In this document: one piece after another, positions 25,876 to 35,066 of the stretch
How the letters are laid out: the number at the start of each line of letters is the position of its first letter
Position numbering within the stretch: the stretch's first letter is position 1
Assembly (NCBI RefSeq): GCF_003076515.1
Contig: NZ_CP022390.1
Span: 1,984,001 to 2,048,000, forward strand
Length of the DNA stretch: 64,000 nucleotides
DNA from: Alcaligenes aquatilis
GTDB lineage: Bacteria; Pseudomonadota; Gammaproteobacteria; Burkholderiales; Burkholderiaceae_B
Reading direction: 5' to 3'
Notes under the pieces: generated by a model
Databases searched by the model: none
The model's input: only the letters and a program-made list of their open reading frames with translations
What the model was told of the DNA's origin: nothing
Program-made: the position numbers and the translations under genes

Positions 25876-28181
25876 AGCGTCTCTCGCAGGTCTACCGCAG
25901 CGGACGAACCGGCGGCCTGTGGCAAGACCATGTGTCCCGCATCAGGGTGAAACCAGGTGGAACGATCCGGCAGTCCAGTCTGCACGGCACGCATATAGTT
26001 GTAGCGGTCCAAAGACAGACTCTGGCTGTCCTGCGCGTTACGCACGATATGCGGACGCAAGAACACCATCAAATTGGTTTTTGTGCGCTTGCGTTTCTCG
26101 TACTTGAAAAGGCTGCCTACCAGCGGAATATCTCCCAGCAAAGGCACCGATTGTGTACCGTCCTCAATCGAGTCTTCCAGCAAGCCACCCAGCACAATGA
26201 TCTGGCCATCATCCACCAGCACATTCGTGCTCAGCGCACGTTTGCGTGTGACGGGCGAGTTGGCCGATACCGACATGGCTGTATCGATACTGCTGACTTC
26301 CTGATAGAGCGCCATCTTGACGGTGCCCCCTTCCGAGATCTGCGGGCGCACTTTCAAGGTCAGCCCCACGTCTTCACGCTGAATCGTCTGGAACGGATTG
26401 CTGGCCCCGTCGCCCGTGGTGGTGTATTGGCCCGTCACAAAGGGAACAGTACGGCCCACCATGATGCTGGCTTCTTCATTGTCCAGCGTCATCAAGTTAG
26501 GAGTAGACAGAATATTGGTGCCCCCCTGGCGCTCCAGCGCTCGCGCCAGTACACCTAGATTGACAATCTGCTGACCCAGCACGTTCACCGTGCCTTTCAC
26601 CACACCCAGGCTCAAACCAGCCGCCAAGGAATCAAGCGTCGTTGCCCCAGCCTTGGTGATACCGCTGCCGCCCAGATTGGCACCGCCCACAAAGCCCGAG
26701 CCGCCGTCCGAAATATTGCCGCCGCCCGTCATCCACTGAATGCCGAACTCGGCCGCATTTTCTGCATTCACCTCCACGATCAGGCTTTCGACCAGCACCT
26801 GAGCGCGACGTTGATCCAGTTGGTCGATCACTTCACGCAAGCTGCGGTAGACCGGATCGGGGGCCGAGATAATCAAGGTATTGGTAGACGGGTCGGCTTG
26901 AACAGTCGCCCCACCAGCGCTAAAGGCCACGGTGCCACTGGCATTATTAGCGGCACTCAAGCCCATCTCGCCTTGGGACTGACCTGCTGTTGCCGACGTT
27001 TCCATTGCCTTGGCCGCGCCCGTGGTGCTGGAGGCATTGCCAGCAGGAGCCAGACTATTGCTCTGTTGCTGTCCACCCGTTGCCGTACTACCTGAGCCGG
27101 ATTGCCCGGTCAAAGCAGCCCGCAGCACTTCAGCCAACTGTACGGCCTGGGCATTACGCAAATAGACCACATGCAAATTGCCCTTATTGCTTTCCGGGCT
27201 GTCGATACGGCGTATCAAATCCCGCGCCAAATCCAGCCGAGCCGGACTGCCTGCCCGCACCAACACGGAATTGCTGCGCGGATCGGCCACCACCGTGATG
27301 CGTTGCGCCACATCATTTCCCGGAGTATCCAGCATTTGGGATGCCAAGGCCGCCACATCCAGCGCCACTCCGTAATCAATCGGGATGATGTCCGTATTCA
27401 AACCGGCAGGGGTATCTATCCCGGCGATCACCTGGGCAATGCGATCCAGATTATCACCATAGTCAGTCACAACCAGGGTGTTATTGGAGGGGTAAGCATT
27501 GATCGGATTGTTGGGCGAAATCATGGGCCGCAACACGGGAACCAGGGCCGTGGCATTTTCATAACGCAAGGTGAACACACGGGTTTCCAGCTCGCCACTG
27601 CCGCTGGCCCCGGCACCTGCGGCACGCACGGCACCGCCCTGTTGACGCGCCTCGGTTTCGGGCACTACTCGGCTGACCTTGCCATTGCGCAATACAGCAA
27701 ACCCTTGCATCCGCAAGGCTGACAGCAACATCTCGTAGGCAGTGCGGGCGTCGACCGGCACCTCAGACACCAAGGTCAGTTGCCCTTTTACACGCGGGTC
27801 CACAATAAAGTTCTGGCCGGTAAAGCGCGCCAAGGCGGCCACCACCCCGTCCAGCTCAGCATCTACAAAATTCAAGGTAATGTCGTTGCCTTGCGGAAAC
27901 TCGGCCGGGTCGGGCAGGTCGATCGGAGCGGCCCGGCCCCCGACTCGCTGCGGAACCCGACGCGTCACGGCAGCAGAAGGCGTATTGTCATTGGTAAAGC
28001 GCGGATCAGCCTGGGTACTGCGTACAGGCGTCTTGCCTACCGAAGCAAAAAACGAAGAAGGATCCGGGCCGGGCTCAGGTTTCTGACCTGTGCTGGCACA
28101 GGCGCTTAATAGGACGGCGGCCCCCAGACTTAAAAAGAAGCGAGGGCGCAGCCCAGGAAGTCGTTTGGTCAAGGTACTCAT
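25872..28181 (-). CDS. gspD: Type II secretion secretin GspD
   Basis: Outer-membrane channel. About 769 residues with a lipoprotein-type signal (LLSAC, Cys28), so it may reach the outer membrane without a separate pilotin. Domains: N0 (ITLNFVDAELDGVVAAL), N1, N2 and N3, with a long Gly/Ser/Gln/Ala-rich insertion in N3 (about residues 355-430), then the secretin barrel with VPFVTGQYTTTGDG and GLTLKVRPQISEGG. The start is unclear: the ATG lacks a ribosome site, and a TTG two codons upstream lies ten bases after GGAA. Confidence 0.95.
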   Translation of the reverse strand: MSTLTKRLPGLRPRFFLSLGAAVLLSACASTGQKPEPGPDPSSFFASVGKTPVRSTQADPRFTNDNTPSAAVTRRVPQRVGGRAAPIDLPDPAEFPQGNDITLNFVDAELDGVVAALARFTGQNFIVDPRVKGQLTLVSEVPVDARTAYEMLLSALRMQGFAVLRNGKVSRVVPETEARQQGGAVRAAGAGASGSGELETRVFTLRYENATALVPVLRPMISPNNPINAYPSNNTLVVTDYGDNLDRIAQVIAGIDTPAGLNTDIIPIDYGVALDVAALASQMLDTPGNDVAQRITVVADPRSNSVLVRAGSPARLDLARDLIRRIDSPESNKGNLHVVYLRNAQAVQLAEVLRAALTGQSGSGSTATGGQQQSNSLAPAGNASSTTGAAKAMETSATAGQSQGEMGLSAANNASGTVAFSAGGATVQADPSTNTLIISAPDPVYRSLREVIDQLDQRRAQVLVESLIVEVNAENAAEFGIQWMTGGGNISDGGSGFVGGANLGGSGITKAGATTLDSLAAGLSLGVVKGTVNVLGQQIVNLGVLARALERQGGTNILSTPNLMTLDNEEASIMVGRTVPFVTGQYTTTGDGASNPFQTIQREDVGLTLKVRPQISEGGTVKMALYQEVSSIDTAMSVSANSPVTRKRALSTNVLVDDGQIIVLGGLLEDSIEDGTQSVPLLGDIPLVGSLFKYEKRKRTKTNLMVFLRPHIVRNAQDSQSLSLDRYNYMRAVQTGLPDRSTWFHPDAGHMVLPQAAGSSAAVDLRETL

Positions 28182-28194
28182 AGTCAAAATATGG

Positions 28195-28941
28195 TTATTC
28201 CTGCTTGCTAGTCGTTGTGGCTATTCGCCATTGGGTCACACCCTGACGCTGAGGCCCCAAGGCCTCTAGTAACTCTTTGAATCGTTGATCGTCGGCCTGC
28301 TTGGCTTGGGCACGTCCTTCAAACAGCCCGCCTGCCGCCCCCCACTGACCCTGACCTGCCAAAGTCAGATCCCCCGCCAGGGTTCGCAGGCTTAGCTGCA
28401 CACCCTGGCCCTTGCGGCTGACAGCCAATTGGTAATCACCCAGCTCGGCTTGGGCCGCCAAAGCCGAGCGCGCATTGCGCCAATCCAGCTCCAGCAAAGG
28501 TCCACTTTCAGCGGCCAGCGCCTGACTGGGCCAGCGCAACTGCAACTGCCCTTGCGGTTGTACGGTCTGCAACAAGGGATGCAAACGCCCTAAAAGCGCA
28601 GCGGGAACCGTTAGGTTTTGGCCAGAAATGCGCCAGCCTTGCAGGCTGGCTTGCAAGCGCACAGGCTGGTCCAGCCACGCATGGCTTACTTCCATTTGCG
28701 GCCAGGGCGTCAAACGCCAACGCCAACTGACAGGGCCGGGAACAGTGCGAGCCAACAAACCCGACCCCACCACCAGCAGACCTTGCCCGGAAGCCAGATT
28801 GCCGTGAGCCGTTTCCAGTCGTAGCGGCAATTGCTCCGGCTGCCAGATCAACATCATGCGGGCAGGCAAAAAGGGCACGGCGGCCAGCAGCAGACACACC
28901 GCCAACAAGGTCCAGGCCATGATTTTGGTCAGTTTCTTCAT
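28195..28941 (-). CDS. gspN: Type II secretion protein GspN
   Basis: 248 residues: one N-terminal membrane helix (about 8-26) and a periplasmic domain of the T2SSN type, with PVRLQASLQGWRISGQNL and LELDWRNARSAL. GspN is an accessory component present in a subset of systems and its exact role is unknown. The start overlaps the gspM stop (ATGA). Confidence 0.85.
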   Translation of the reverse strand: MKKLTKIMAWTLLAVCLLLAAVPFLPARMMLIWQPEQLPLRLETAHGNLASGQGLLVVGSGLLARTVPGPVSWRWRLTPWPQMEVSHAWLDQPVRLQASLQGWRISGQNLTVPAALLGRLHPLLQTVQPQGQLQLRWPSQALAAESGPLLELDWRNARSALAAQAELGDYQLAVSRKGQGVQLSLRTLAGDLTLAGQGQWGAAGGLFEGRAQAKQADDQRFKELLEALGPQRQGVTQWRIATTTSKQE

Positions 28942-29489
28942 GCAGGCTCTCCTGCACCCAACACAATGCGGCCATCCAACAAACCTGCACGTTCGCGGCT
29001 ATCCACCACCGAGCGACTCAGGCTGACTTCTTGCACGGCAAAGCCCAGCACACGAGGGGCGTGCATCAACCAATCCATCAAGGCAGGAGCGGCCACGGCC
29101 TGGCAGACCAGAACACGTTGCTGGGCCGGCGACGCCTCTGTCTGACATTGGGTGCCCAAAGTCTGCAAGCTGCGCTGCAAGGCTTTGTCTTGTCCTTGCG
29201 CGTCAACCGGCGCGACCAGCTCTTTATCCAGGACCTGAATTTGCGACAACACGGTTTGCAGTTGCGCCATCTCATACTGCAGGCGCGGCAGCTCTTGTTT
29301 TGCCAAGGCCAGATCACGAACAGCGGGACGTAACAGCAACAACCACAGAAGCATCACAAGCAGCACAGCCCCCAATACCGACAAGGCCAACTGATCCCGA
29401 CGGCTCAAGGCTCGCCAGTACTGTCGGGCAATGGCAAGCTTGTTATGGACGGTCAGCAGTACAGGCTGAAAGGCAGCAAATTTGCTCAT
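28938..29489 (-). CDS. gspM: Type II secretion protein GspM
   Basis: 183 residues from the ATG that overlaps the gspL stop. It has a short cytoplasmic N-terminus, a membrane helix (about 32-52, LALSVLGAVLLVMLLWLLLL) and a periplasmic ferredoxin-like domain preceded by a probable coiled coil (LAKQELPRLQYEMAQLQ). It binds GspL in the inner-membrane platform. A longer reading from an upstream start would overlap gspL heavily and is rejected. Confidence 0.9.
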   Translation of the reverse strand: MSKFAAFQPVLLTVHNKLAIARQYWRALSRRDQLALSVLGAVLLVMLLWLLLLRPAVRDLALAKQELPRLQYEMAQLQTVLSQIQVLDKELVAPVDAQGQDKALQRSLQTLGTQCQTEASPAQQRVLVCQAVAAPALMDWLMHAPRVLGFAVQEVSLSRSVVDSRERAGLLDGRIVLGAGEPA

Positions 29490-30454
29490 TGCTGCCCCCC
29501 TTGCTGGCTGGACGCTTGCGCTGCTTTGTTCAAACCGATCTCCCACTGACGGGCCGACTCGCCCTGTTTCCACTCCAGCTCCGATTCAGCAGGCAAAGGC
29601 GGTGCGGGCAAATCGCTGGCCAGTGTCAAAAGCAACTGTTGGTCCTTGAAATTCAATGCACGCACCTGTCCTTGCAAGGCAGGCCATTGCACAGCACTGG
29701 CCATCAACAACCGATCAAAAGGCGCCGAGGCCGGACTTTTATCGGCCAGCAAGCCGTCACGATGCTGTCTGGCCTGCGTCAAGGGCGCAACAATGACAGG
29801 CAAATGCGGCAAGGCTTGTCGAACAGCCTGCTCCATCTGGGTCTGTACCTGTTTCATCTGGGAGCGCAAGGACTGCGCCTGCTGCTGCAAGACCAAGGTC
29901 CAGCTCAATACGGCGGCCAGAGTCCACCACAGACTTTGGCGCAGCACGCTGTTCCCGCCGCCACTGGCGGCCATCTCCGGCATCAACAAGGAGCAAGCGG
30001 GTACTGTCAGCATTTGACCTTGGCCCTGCCTGTCTTGCTCATGCCCCTCGGACCAGGCATAGACTCCACTGAGAGGGACTCCGGCCTGGCGCGCTTGCTC
30101 TCCCAAGGCCAGCAAGGGCTGGCGCTCCGTCCAGACTAATTGACTCATACCGGAAGGCCCCGGTGCCGAGCAGGCCACCCACACCTGTTCAATAGGGCTC
30201 AAACACAAAGGCTCGACCGCACTGCAGGCCACGGCCTGCCGCCGCGACGCACTGACCGAAGGAATACGCGCCTCAGTCACCGTTGCCATCCCGGCCGGTA
30301 AAACCAGCTCCAACGATCGGGCCAGGGCTTTGAACTCCTGAATCTCTGCCCGACCACGGCGCAATACCTTGGCACGCTTGTCGCGCAGCACAAAGTCCAC
30401 CGGCTGATCCAGCCTAGGTGGGGAGTCCAAATAAATACGCAGCACTTTGCTCAT
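29486..30454 (-). CDS. gspL: Type II secretion protein GspL
   Basis: 322 residues. An N-terminal actin-like cytoplasmic domain (about 1-160) that recruits GspE, one membrane helix (~170-190, SLWWTLAAVLSWTLVL) and a periplasmic domain that partners GspM. It starts MSKVLRIYLDSPP, four bases after the gspK stop. GspL is one of the less conserved components, so its identity rests on layout, size and position. Confidence 0.9.
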   Translation of the reverse strand: MSKVLRIYLDSPPRLDQPVDFVLRDKRAKVLRRGRAEIQEFKALARSLELVLPAGMATVTEARIPSVSASRRQAVACSAVEPLCLSPIEQVWVACSAPGPSGMSQLVWTERQPLLALGEQARQAGVPLSGVYAWSEGHEQDRQGQGQMLTVPACSLLMPEMAASGGGNSVLRQSLWWTLAAVLSWTLVLQQQAQSLRSQMKQVQTQMEQAVRQALPHLPVIVAPLTQARQHRDGLLADKSPASAPFDRLLMASAVQWPALQGQVRALNFKDQQLLLTLASDLPAPPLPAESELEWKQGESARQWEIGLNKAAQASSQQGGQQ

Positions 30455-30458
30455 CACT

Positions 30459-31319
30459 TCAACGAATCCAGACAATCCGGCTGCGGTCCGCAGCCCTGTT
30501 AATCAGGGCCTGGGTCGCTACCCGGCTATGGTCAAGTCGTAACTGACCACTTAATAAAAACCACTCACTGCGCACGGTCAGCGTTTGCCCCTCCAACGCC
30601 TCCTGACGTTGCAAGCGGGCTTGGACATCGGCCTGATCCCGGAACCACTGGCCCCGATCGCGCTGCGCCAACAGGCCACGCCACTCAACCAGACTGACGG
30701 AAGGCTGCACCGCAGCCAGCACCTGGGCACTGGCAGTATTCACATTCAAGGATTTGGCTTGCGGCAGGTAGCTGAGATAAGGCTCCAGTTGCTTGGCCTG
30801 TTGCACCGCATTGGGGAAAAAGTCCTGCAAATGAGAGGGCCAGGGCGCTTGTCCGGCCTGAGCCCGTTGTAGCCGCTGGGCCAACTCCAAAGCCAACGAG
30901 GGTTCCTGCTGCACGCTGCCCAACAACTGCTCCAATGCCTGCACGTAGCGGGCCTGGATCCGGCCATCGCTCAGCAATAAAGCCAGATTGAATTTGCCCT
31001 GCTCGTCCTGGATATAGCCAGAGAAGTAAGCCGCACGGGTCTTGTCGGGAGTCTCTATCTTCAACTCACTCAGAGCCTGGGCCCACAAGCCGCCTTTATG
31101 CGTCACAGCCGAACGCTGCGAGTCCAAACGCAAGACCAGCACGGCCCAATCCAGCGCACCACGCAGCAGCCAGTTGGCCTGCATGTAGTCACGCTCGCTG
31201 GCCAGTTGCGTTGCCAGTGCACTTTGACGCTGCACAATGCCCATAGTGGCAATGGACACTGCCATCACGACCACCAGCGCATTGATCACCGCCATGCCTT
31301 GTTGGGATACCCGTTTCAT
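30459..31319 (-). CDS. gspK: Minor pseudopilin GspK
   Basis: 286 residues from the ATG overlapping the gspJ stop. It has a type IV prepilin-like N-terminus (MKRVSQQG then AVINALVVVMAVSIATMG), although the residue after the cleavage glycine is methionine and the usual +5 glutamate is not seen, as is common for GspK. The large extra domain includes the SAM-like helix repeats with LNVNTASAQVLAAVQPS. With GspI and GspJ it forms the pseudopilus tip. Confidence 0.93.
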   Translation of the reverse strand: MKRVSQQGMAVINALVVVMAVSIATMGIVQRQSALATQLASERDYMQANWLLRGALDWAVLVLRLDSQRSAVTHKGGLWAQALSELKIETPDKTRAAYFSGYIQDEQGKFNLALLLSDGRIQARYVQALEQLLGSVQQEPSLALELAQRLQRAQAGQAPWPSHLQDFFPNAVQQAKQLEPYLSYLPQAKSLNVNTASAQVLAAVQPSVSLVEWRGLLAQRDRGQWFRDQADVQARLQRQEALEGQTLTVRSEWFLLSGQLRLDHSRVATQALINRAADRSRIVWIR

Positions 31320-31915
31320 AGCAGCATCACCACTTTGCGGTATGGATGCTCCTGCCCTTCCAATTGCACGGTCAACTCTATGCCAGTCGCCGCTGCTCCA
31401 GCCTGCTCGGGCCACGGCCAGCTTTGCCAGCCACGTGCCGGAATCCAGATACGCAAATTCCAGGCAGTGACCTGCTCCAGCACAGCTTGCAAAGGCCCCA
31501 GCTCGGGCAAGGGATACACCGTTCCTGCCTGGGCAATGGCCCGCTGCAACACACCCTGCTGCAAACGCCATTGAATCTGCTGGGTTCCCGCGCCAGCGTC
31601 GCTACGACGTTCAATCATCAGGATGGCCGGGCCTTCACCCTGGGCTTGCCAGTGAATACTGGCGGGCAGTACTGCCATCGCCCCGGTCGGGTCCACGGGG
31701 CCTGGCACGGGGGGCAGATGCAGCTCCAGATCCCGTCCCATTTGAGCCAAGACATTGAACAAGGCCTGGGTCTGACGTGCCTGCTGACCAAGTTGCTCAT
31801 CCGCATGCAAGACCGCATCCAGGCCTCGCCAGGACATCAGGCTGATCAAGGCCATGATGGTCAAGGCCACCAGCATTTCAACCAAAGTAAAGCCTTCCTG
31901 GCCAGTATCTGTCAT
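31316..31915 (-). CDS. gspJ: Minor pseudopilin GspJ
   Basis: 199 residues from the ATG overlapping the gspI stop. The prepilin peptidase site is EG/FTLVEMLVALTIM with the conserved +5 glutamate. The C-terminal pseudopilin domain contains YRVE-like spacing and ends LEGQEHPYRKVVML. It forms the tip complex with GspI and GspK. A much longer upstream reading would run through gspI and is discarded. Confidence 0.93.
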   Translation of the reverse strand: MTDTGQEGFTLVEMLVALTIMALISLMSWRGLDAVLHADEQLGQQARQTQALFNVLAQMGRDLELHLPPVPGPVDPTGAMAVLPASIHWQAQGEGPAILMIERRSDAGAGTQQIQWRLQQGVLQRAIAQAGTVYPLPELGPLQAVLEQVTAWNLRIWIPARGWQSWPWPEQAGAAATGIELTVQLEGQEHPYRKVVMLL

Positions 31916-32271
31916 GGCAAGGACGCCAAGGTCGCGTGCAGCTCGGCCAGCACGGGGCCTTGGGGCAAGGCAGCCTGTACCGTTACCTGACGAAAGAAGC
32001 GATTGGCCGTGGCTTGTACGGTCTGCTTGCACTGCAAATTCAAGGAACCTTGGCGGCAAGGCACCACGGTTTCACCCGGATCGGGAAACAGGCGGCGCAG
32101 ACGCATCTCGGCCACCACACCATCAACGGCCAGCAGAGCCAGGCTGCGCTCATGCATGGCCTGGCTGCCAGAAGCACTCAAGCCCAGCGCACGCAATCCG
32201 GCGGTCAGGGCCACCGACACGATGGCCAGCGCAATCAACACCTCAATCAAACTCATGCCACGCTCTGTCAT
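31912..32271 (-). CDS. gspI: Minor pseudopilin GspI
   Basis: 119 residues. Leader MTERG with cleavage before MSLIEVLIALAIVSVAL, including the +5 glutamate. The conserved globular part is about 80 residues, as in other GspI proteins. The start overlaps the gspH stop and the stop overlaps the gspJ start, so translation is coupled through H, I, J and K. Confidence 0.93.
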   Translation of the reverse strand: MTERGMSLIEVLIALAIVSVALTAGLRALGLSASGSQAMHERSLALLAVDGVVAEMRLRRLFPDPGETVVPCRQGSLNLQCKQTVQATANRFFRQVTVQAALPQGPVLAELHATLASLP

Positions 32272-32738
32272 GACTGCACATCAAAACGGCCTGTCGGGTC
32301 GCTGCGAAGATGCAGTACCTCGTGGCCATCATCCAGCTCCAGCAGACGCGGCGCGGACAACCATTCATTCACAAAAACCCAGGGCCCGGCTGGCTCCAGG
32401 CGCACACGCACTGATTCCAGCGTCCAGGATCGCTGGGGAAACAATTGGGCAAAACGAGCCTGATCGCGCAGCCAGCCCACAGTGGGGCTGGAGCCATCGG
32501 TAGCGTCCGGAATCAGGCTGAAACGATAGCCTTGCTGATCCGCATTCCAGGCGACGCTGCGGCCACTTTCGCGCACATAGCTTTGCAACTGCGCCAGACG
32601 CAGGGCCAGTTGACGGGCTTCCCGCTGTATCCCCTGATCCCGGTCCAGTACCAGCACGCTTAAACCTGCGCTGCTGACAATACCCACGATCAACAAGACC
32701 ACCAGGGTCTCGATCAAGGAAAAGCCCCGCTGTGCCAC
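32268..32738 (-). CDS. gspH: Minor pseudopilin GspH
   Basis: About 156 residues if read from a GTG one base after the gspG stop, giving MAQRG/FSLIETLVVLLIVGI, a normal short prepilin leader with the +5 glutamate. An ATG nine codons earlier (MPISAIGTDV) would overlap gspG by 26 bases and give an unusually long leader; it cannot be excluded. The globular domain includes ARQLALRLAQLQSYVRESGR, typical of GspH. Confidence 0.9.
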   Translation of the reverse strand: MAQRGFSLIETLVVLLIVGIVSSAGLSVLVLDRDQGIQREARQLALRLAQLQSYVRESGRSVAWNADQQGYRFSLIPDATDGSSPTVGWLRDQARFAQLFPQRSWTLESVRVRLEPAGPWVFVNEWLSAPRLLELDDGHEVLHLRSDPTGRFDVQS

Positions 32739-32739
32739 A

Positions 32740-33210
32740 TCAGTCCCAATTGCCGATATCGGCATCACTACCCGCCCCGCCAGCCTGACCATCCGCCCCC
32801 AGCGAGAACACATCGATCTCGCCATGCACGCCGGGTTGCAGATACTGGTACGGATTGCCCCAAGGGTCGTTAGGCAGACGGTCCATATAAGGGCGCCAGT
32901 TGCGTGGCTCGGGAGGCTGAGCGGGGCGCTGGTGCAGCGCCGCCAAACCTTGAGCCGTACTGGGGTAACGGCCGTTATCCAGGCGATACAGCTTCAAGGC
33001 CTGTGTCAGCGCGGCAATATCCTGACGGGCCGCGACGGCACGTGCCTGATCGGGCCGGTCCATCAGGCTGGGGACAACCAAGGCCGCCATAATGCCCATG
33101 ATGACCACCACCACCATGACCTCAATCAGAGAAAAACCTTGTTGAGCGCGGGACTGAACCGATCCGGCCAAACGACGCGCCGGACTGCGAGATAAAGTAG
33201 ATCGAGACAT
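32740..33210 (-). CDS. gspG: Major pseudopilin GspG
   Basis: 156 residues. A longish leader (MSRSTLSRSPARR...) ends at QQG/FSLIEVMVVVVIMGIMAALVVP. The C-terminal calcium-binding region is recognisable by RYPSTAQGLAAL, DPWGNPYQYLQPG and DVFSLGADGQAGG. It is the first gene of the minus-strand run and divergent from gspC across a 127-base region, so both are probably controlled together. Confidence 0.95.
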   Translation of the reverse strand: MSRSTLSRSPARRLAGSVQSRAQQGFSLIEVMVVVVIMGIMAALVVPSLMDRPDQARAVAARQDIAALTQALKLYRLDNGRYPSTAQGLAALHQRPAQPPEPRNWRPYMDRLPNDPWGNPYQYLQPGVHGEIDVFSLGADGQAGGAGSDADIGNWD

Positions 33211-33289
33211 GAAGGAAATAAGCCACCCAAAAAAACCCAAGCTCTTGTCATACGGGCTTCATGCAGCACACGCACACTAAGAGCCCTTA

Positions 33290-33310
33290 AGACAGCCATA
33301 CGGGCTGTCT
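33290..33310. promoter_or_regulatory. Inverted repeat between gspG and gspC
   Basis: AGACAGCC-ATACG-GGCTGTCT, a perfect 8-bp palindrome with 5-base loop in the divergent promoter region of the secretion genes. It could be an operator or a leader hairpin of gspC, which starts 27 bases further on. Confidence 0.45.
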
Positions 33311-33337
33311 GCCAATGCACTATTCGATGCAGTCTAA

Positions 33338-33778
33338 ATGGGTATTATTTCCGCCATATTTCCGTCACATCTTTGGCTGCGTTTGTGTCAGGCCGGTATT
33401 GCTCTGGCCTTGATCAACCTGCTGATCCATCTATTCCTACCCTCGGAAGGAACGATTGCGCCTGTGCTGGAGCAGGACCACCGCGAACAGATCAGCACGC
33501 AACAAATTGCGCAGTGGTTTGGAGGCAGCACCGCCATGCCCGAGCTGCGTTTGCACGGCATGATTGTGAGTGGTCAGGGTGGGGCCGCCTTACTTAGCAT
33601 TAATCAACAGGCTGTGCGCGCCTACCGCCCTGGTCAGGAGCTGGCACCAGGCGTGCTGCTGGATTCGCTGCAGCGCGAGCATATTGTGATTACGGTCGAT
33701 GCCGTGCCCCAACAAATCGCCACCGAGCGTAAGGGCCCCGCCGTCATTGCCGGTATTCAGCAAGGGGCTCAGCCCTGA
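33338..33778 (+). CDS. gspC: Type II secretion protein GspC, short form
   Basis: 146 residues. N-terminal cytoplasmic stub, one membrane helix (about 12-33) and a homology-region domain (~55-110, with ELRLHGMIVSGQGGAALLSIN) that contacts the secretin. The C-terminal PDZ or coiled-coil domain of longer GspC proteins is missing. It is transcribed away from the other gsp genes. It links the inner-membrane platform to GspD; lack of the PDZ domain suggests substrate recognition is done elsewhere. Confidence 0.88.
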   Translation: MGIISAIFPSHLWLRLCQAGIALALINLLIHLFLPSEGTIAPVLEQDHREQISTQQIAQWFGGSTAMPELRLHGMIVSGQGGAALLSINQQAVRAYRPGQELAPGVLLDSLQREHIVITVDAVPQQIATERKGPAVIAGIQQGAQP

Positions 33779-33833
33779 AGTGAAGAGTTAGCAGTATGAT
33801 TTAAAGCTGTCTTTCTTCTTCCCCCTGGTGGGT

Positions 33834-34967
33834 ATGTCTGCTTTATTTCGTCACTGGTTTGACAGCCTGCGCCCCAAGTCGCTGGCCATTGCACGCCCTG
33901 AAATGCTGCGTGCCACGCTAGGCGCCACGCTTAGCGTACTGATTGTTTCCTCTCTGAGCCTGTACCTGTCGGATTTTGCCCACACGCACCACTGGCTGGT
34001 AGCCTCCCTGGCGGCCAGTGCCTTGCTGATTTTTCTGGTGCCAACCAGCCCGTTGGCCCAGCCCTGGAATGTGTTGCTGGGCAATCTGGTCGGTGCTTTG
34101 ACAGGGATTAGTTGCGCCATTTTGCTACCTCACCCAATTGCCGCCATTACCATGGCCGTGTGTGTGGCCATGCCCATCATGCTGGCGCTGCGCTGTGTGC
34201 ACCCGCCTAGCGTGGCAATGGCGGTTTTCCCCGCCCTGAACGGGATTCACAATTACGACTTTGCGCTGTTTCCGGTCCTGTTTGACTCTTGCGTGCTGAT
34301 TTGCCTGGGCATGCTGTACAACCGCCTGACCGGGGTTACCTATCCCCCCGTCCCTAAGCCCACCACTCGTGCGACAAGCACACTGTCACGCTTTACGGAC
34401 CAGGATTACGATGCTGCACTAAGCCACTACAACCAGACGCTGAACATCAGCCAGGATGATCTGGAAAAGTTGGTCAGCTACGTTCACCAGTCGGCCTTCC
34501 GACGCAATCTGGGCACACGACGCTGCGCGACCTTGATGAATGATGCCCCCCTGTCCTGCCAGGTCAGCACGCCCTTGCAACAAGCCTGGGACATGATGCG
34601 CGAGCGCAAGATCAAGGCCCTGCCAGTGCTGGATCAAGACAAACATGTGATTGGTATTTTGGCCTTGTCGGACTTCTTGCAGCGCGCCGGACTGGATCAA
34701 CCTGATAATCTGCGCCAGCGACTCAAGCGCTTTTTAAGCCCCCGCCAGCAATCGGCTCCCACGGTGGCCGAAGTCATGACCTCGCCTGCCGTCACCGCCA
34801 ATGCAAACTGGTCTGTGGCCGAGCTGATTCCCTTGTTCAGCCAGGGCCGCCATCGTCACATGCCGGTGGTCAATGAACACAAAGAACTGGTGGGCATGAT
34901 TACCCAGTCAGATCTGATGCTGGAGCTATTCAGAATCCTGCAGCCTCCGCGAGACCAGCCGGACTGA
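33834..34967 (+). CDS. HPP family membrane protein with C-terminal CBS pair
   Basis: 377 residues. The N-terminal HPP domain has about five helices (residues ~22-165) and the family signature RCVHPPSVAMAVFPAL. A linker of ~60 residues leads to two CBS domains (~230-290 and 310-370, RKIKALPVLDQDKHVIGILA and RHRHMPVVNEHKELVGMIT), which usually bind adenine nucleotides and gate the membrane part. Some HPP proteins move nitrite; the substrate here is unknown. The start is the ATG two codons after a GTG. Confidence 0.85.
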   Translation: MSALFRHWFDSLRPKSLAIARPEMLRATLGATLSVLIVSSLSLYLSDFAHTHHWLVASLAASALLIFLVPTSPLAQPWNVLLGNLVGALTGISCAILLPHPIAAITMAVCVAMPIMLALRCVHPPSVAMAVFPALNGIHNYDFALFPVLFDSCVLICLGMLYNRLTGVTYPPVPKPTTRATSTLSRFTDQDYDAALSHYNQTLNISQDDLEKLVSYVHQSAFRRNLGTRRCATLMNDAPLSCQVSTPLQQAWDMMRERKIKALPVLDQDKHVIGILALSDFLQRAGLDQPDNLRQRLKRFLSPRQQSAPTVAEVMTSPAVTANANWSVAELIPLFSQGRHRHMPVVNEHKELVGMITQSDLMLELFRILQPPRDQPD

Positions 34968-34987
34968 CTATAAAGCTGAGCTCCAAT

Positions 34988-35024
34988 AAAAAACCCCACT
35001 GTTTGCCATCGCCAAACAGTGGGG
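34988..35024 (-). terminator. Terminator of hpd, possibly bidirectional
   Basis: Perfect 12-bp stem CCCCACTGTTTG / CAAACAGTGGGG with 7-base loop; on the minus strand it is followed by six U. It lies between two convergent genes. Confidence 0.85.
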
Positions 35025-35066
35025 ACAGATCTGCATCAGTACCTTGAGAACTGACACAACACCTTT

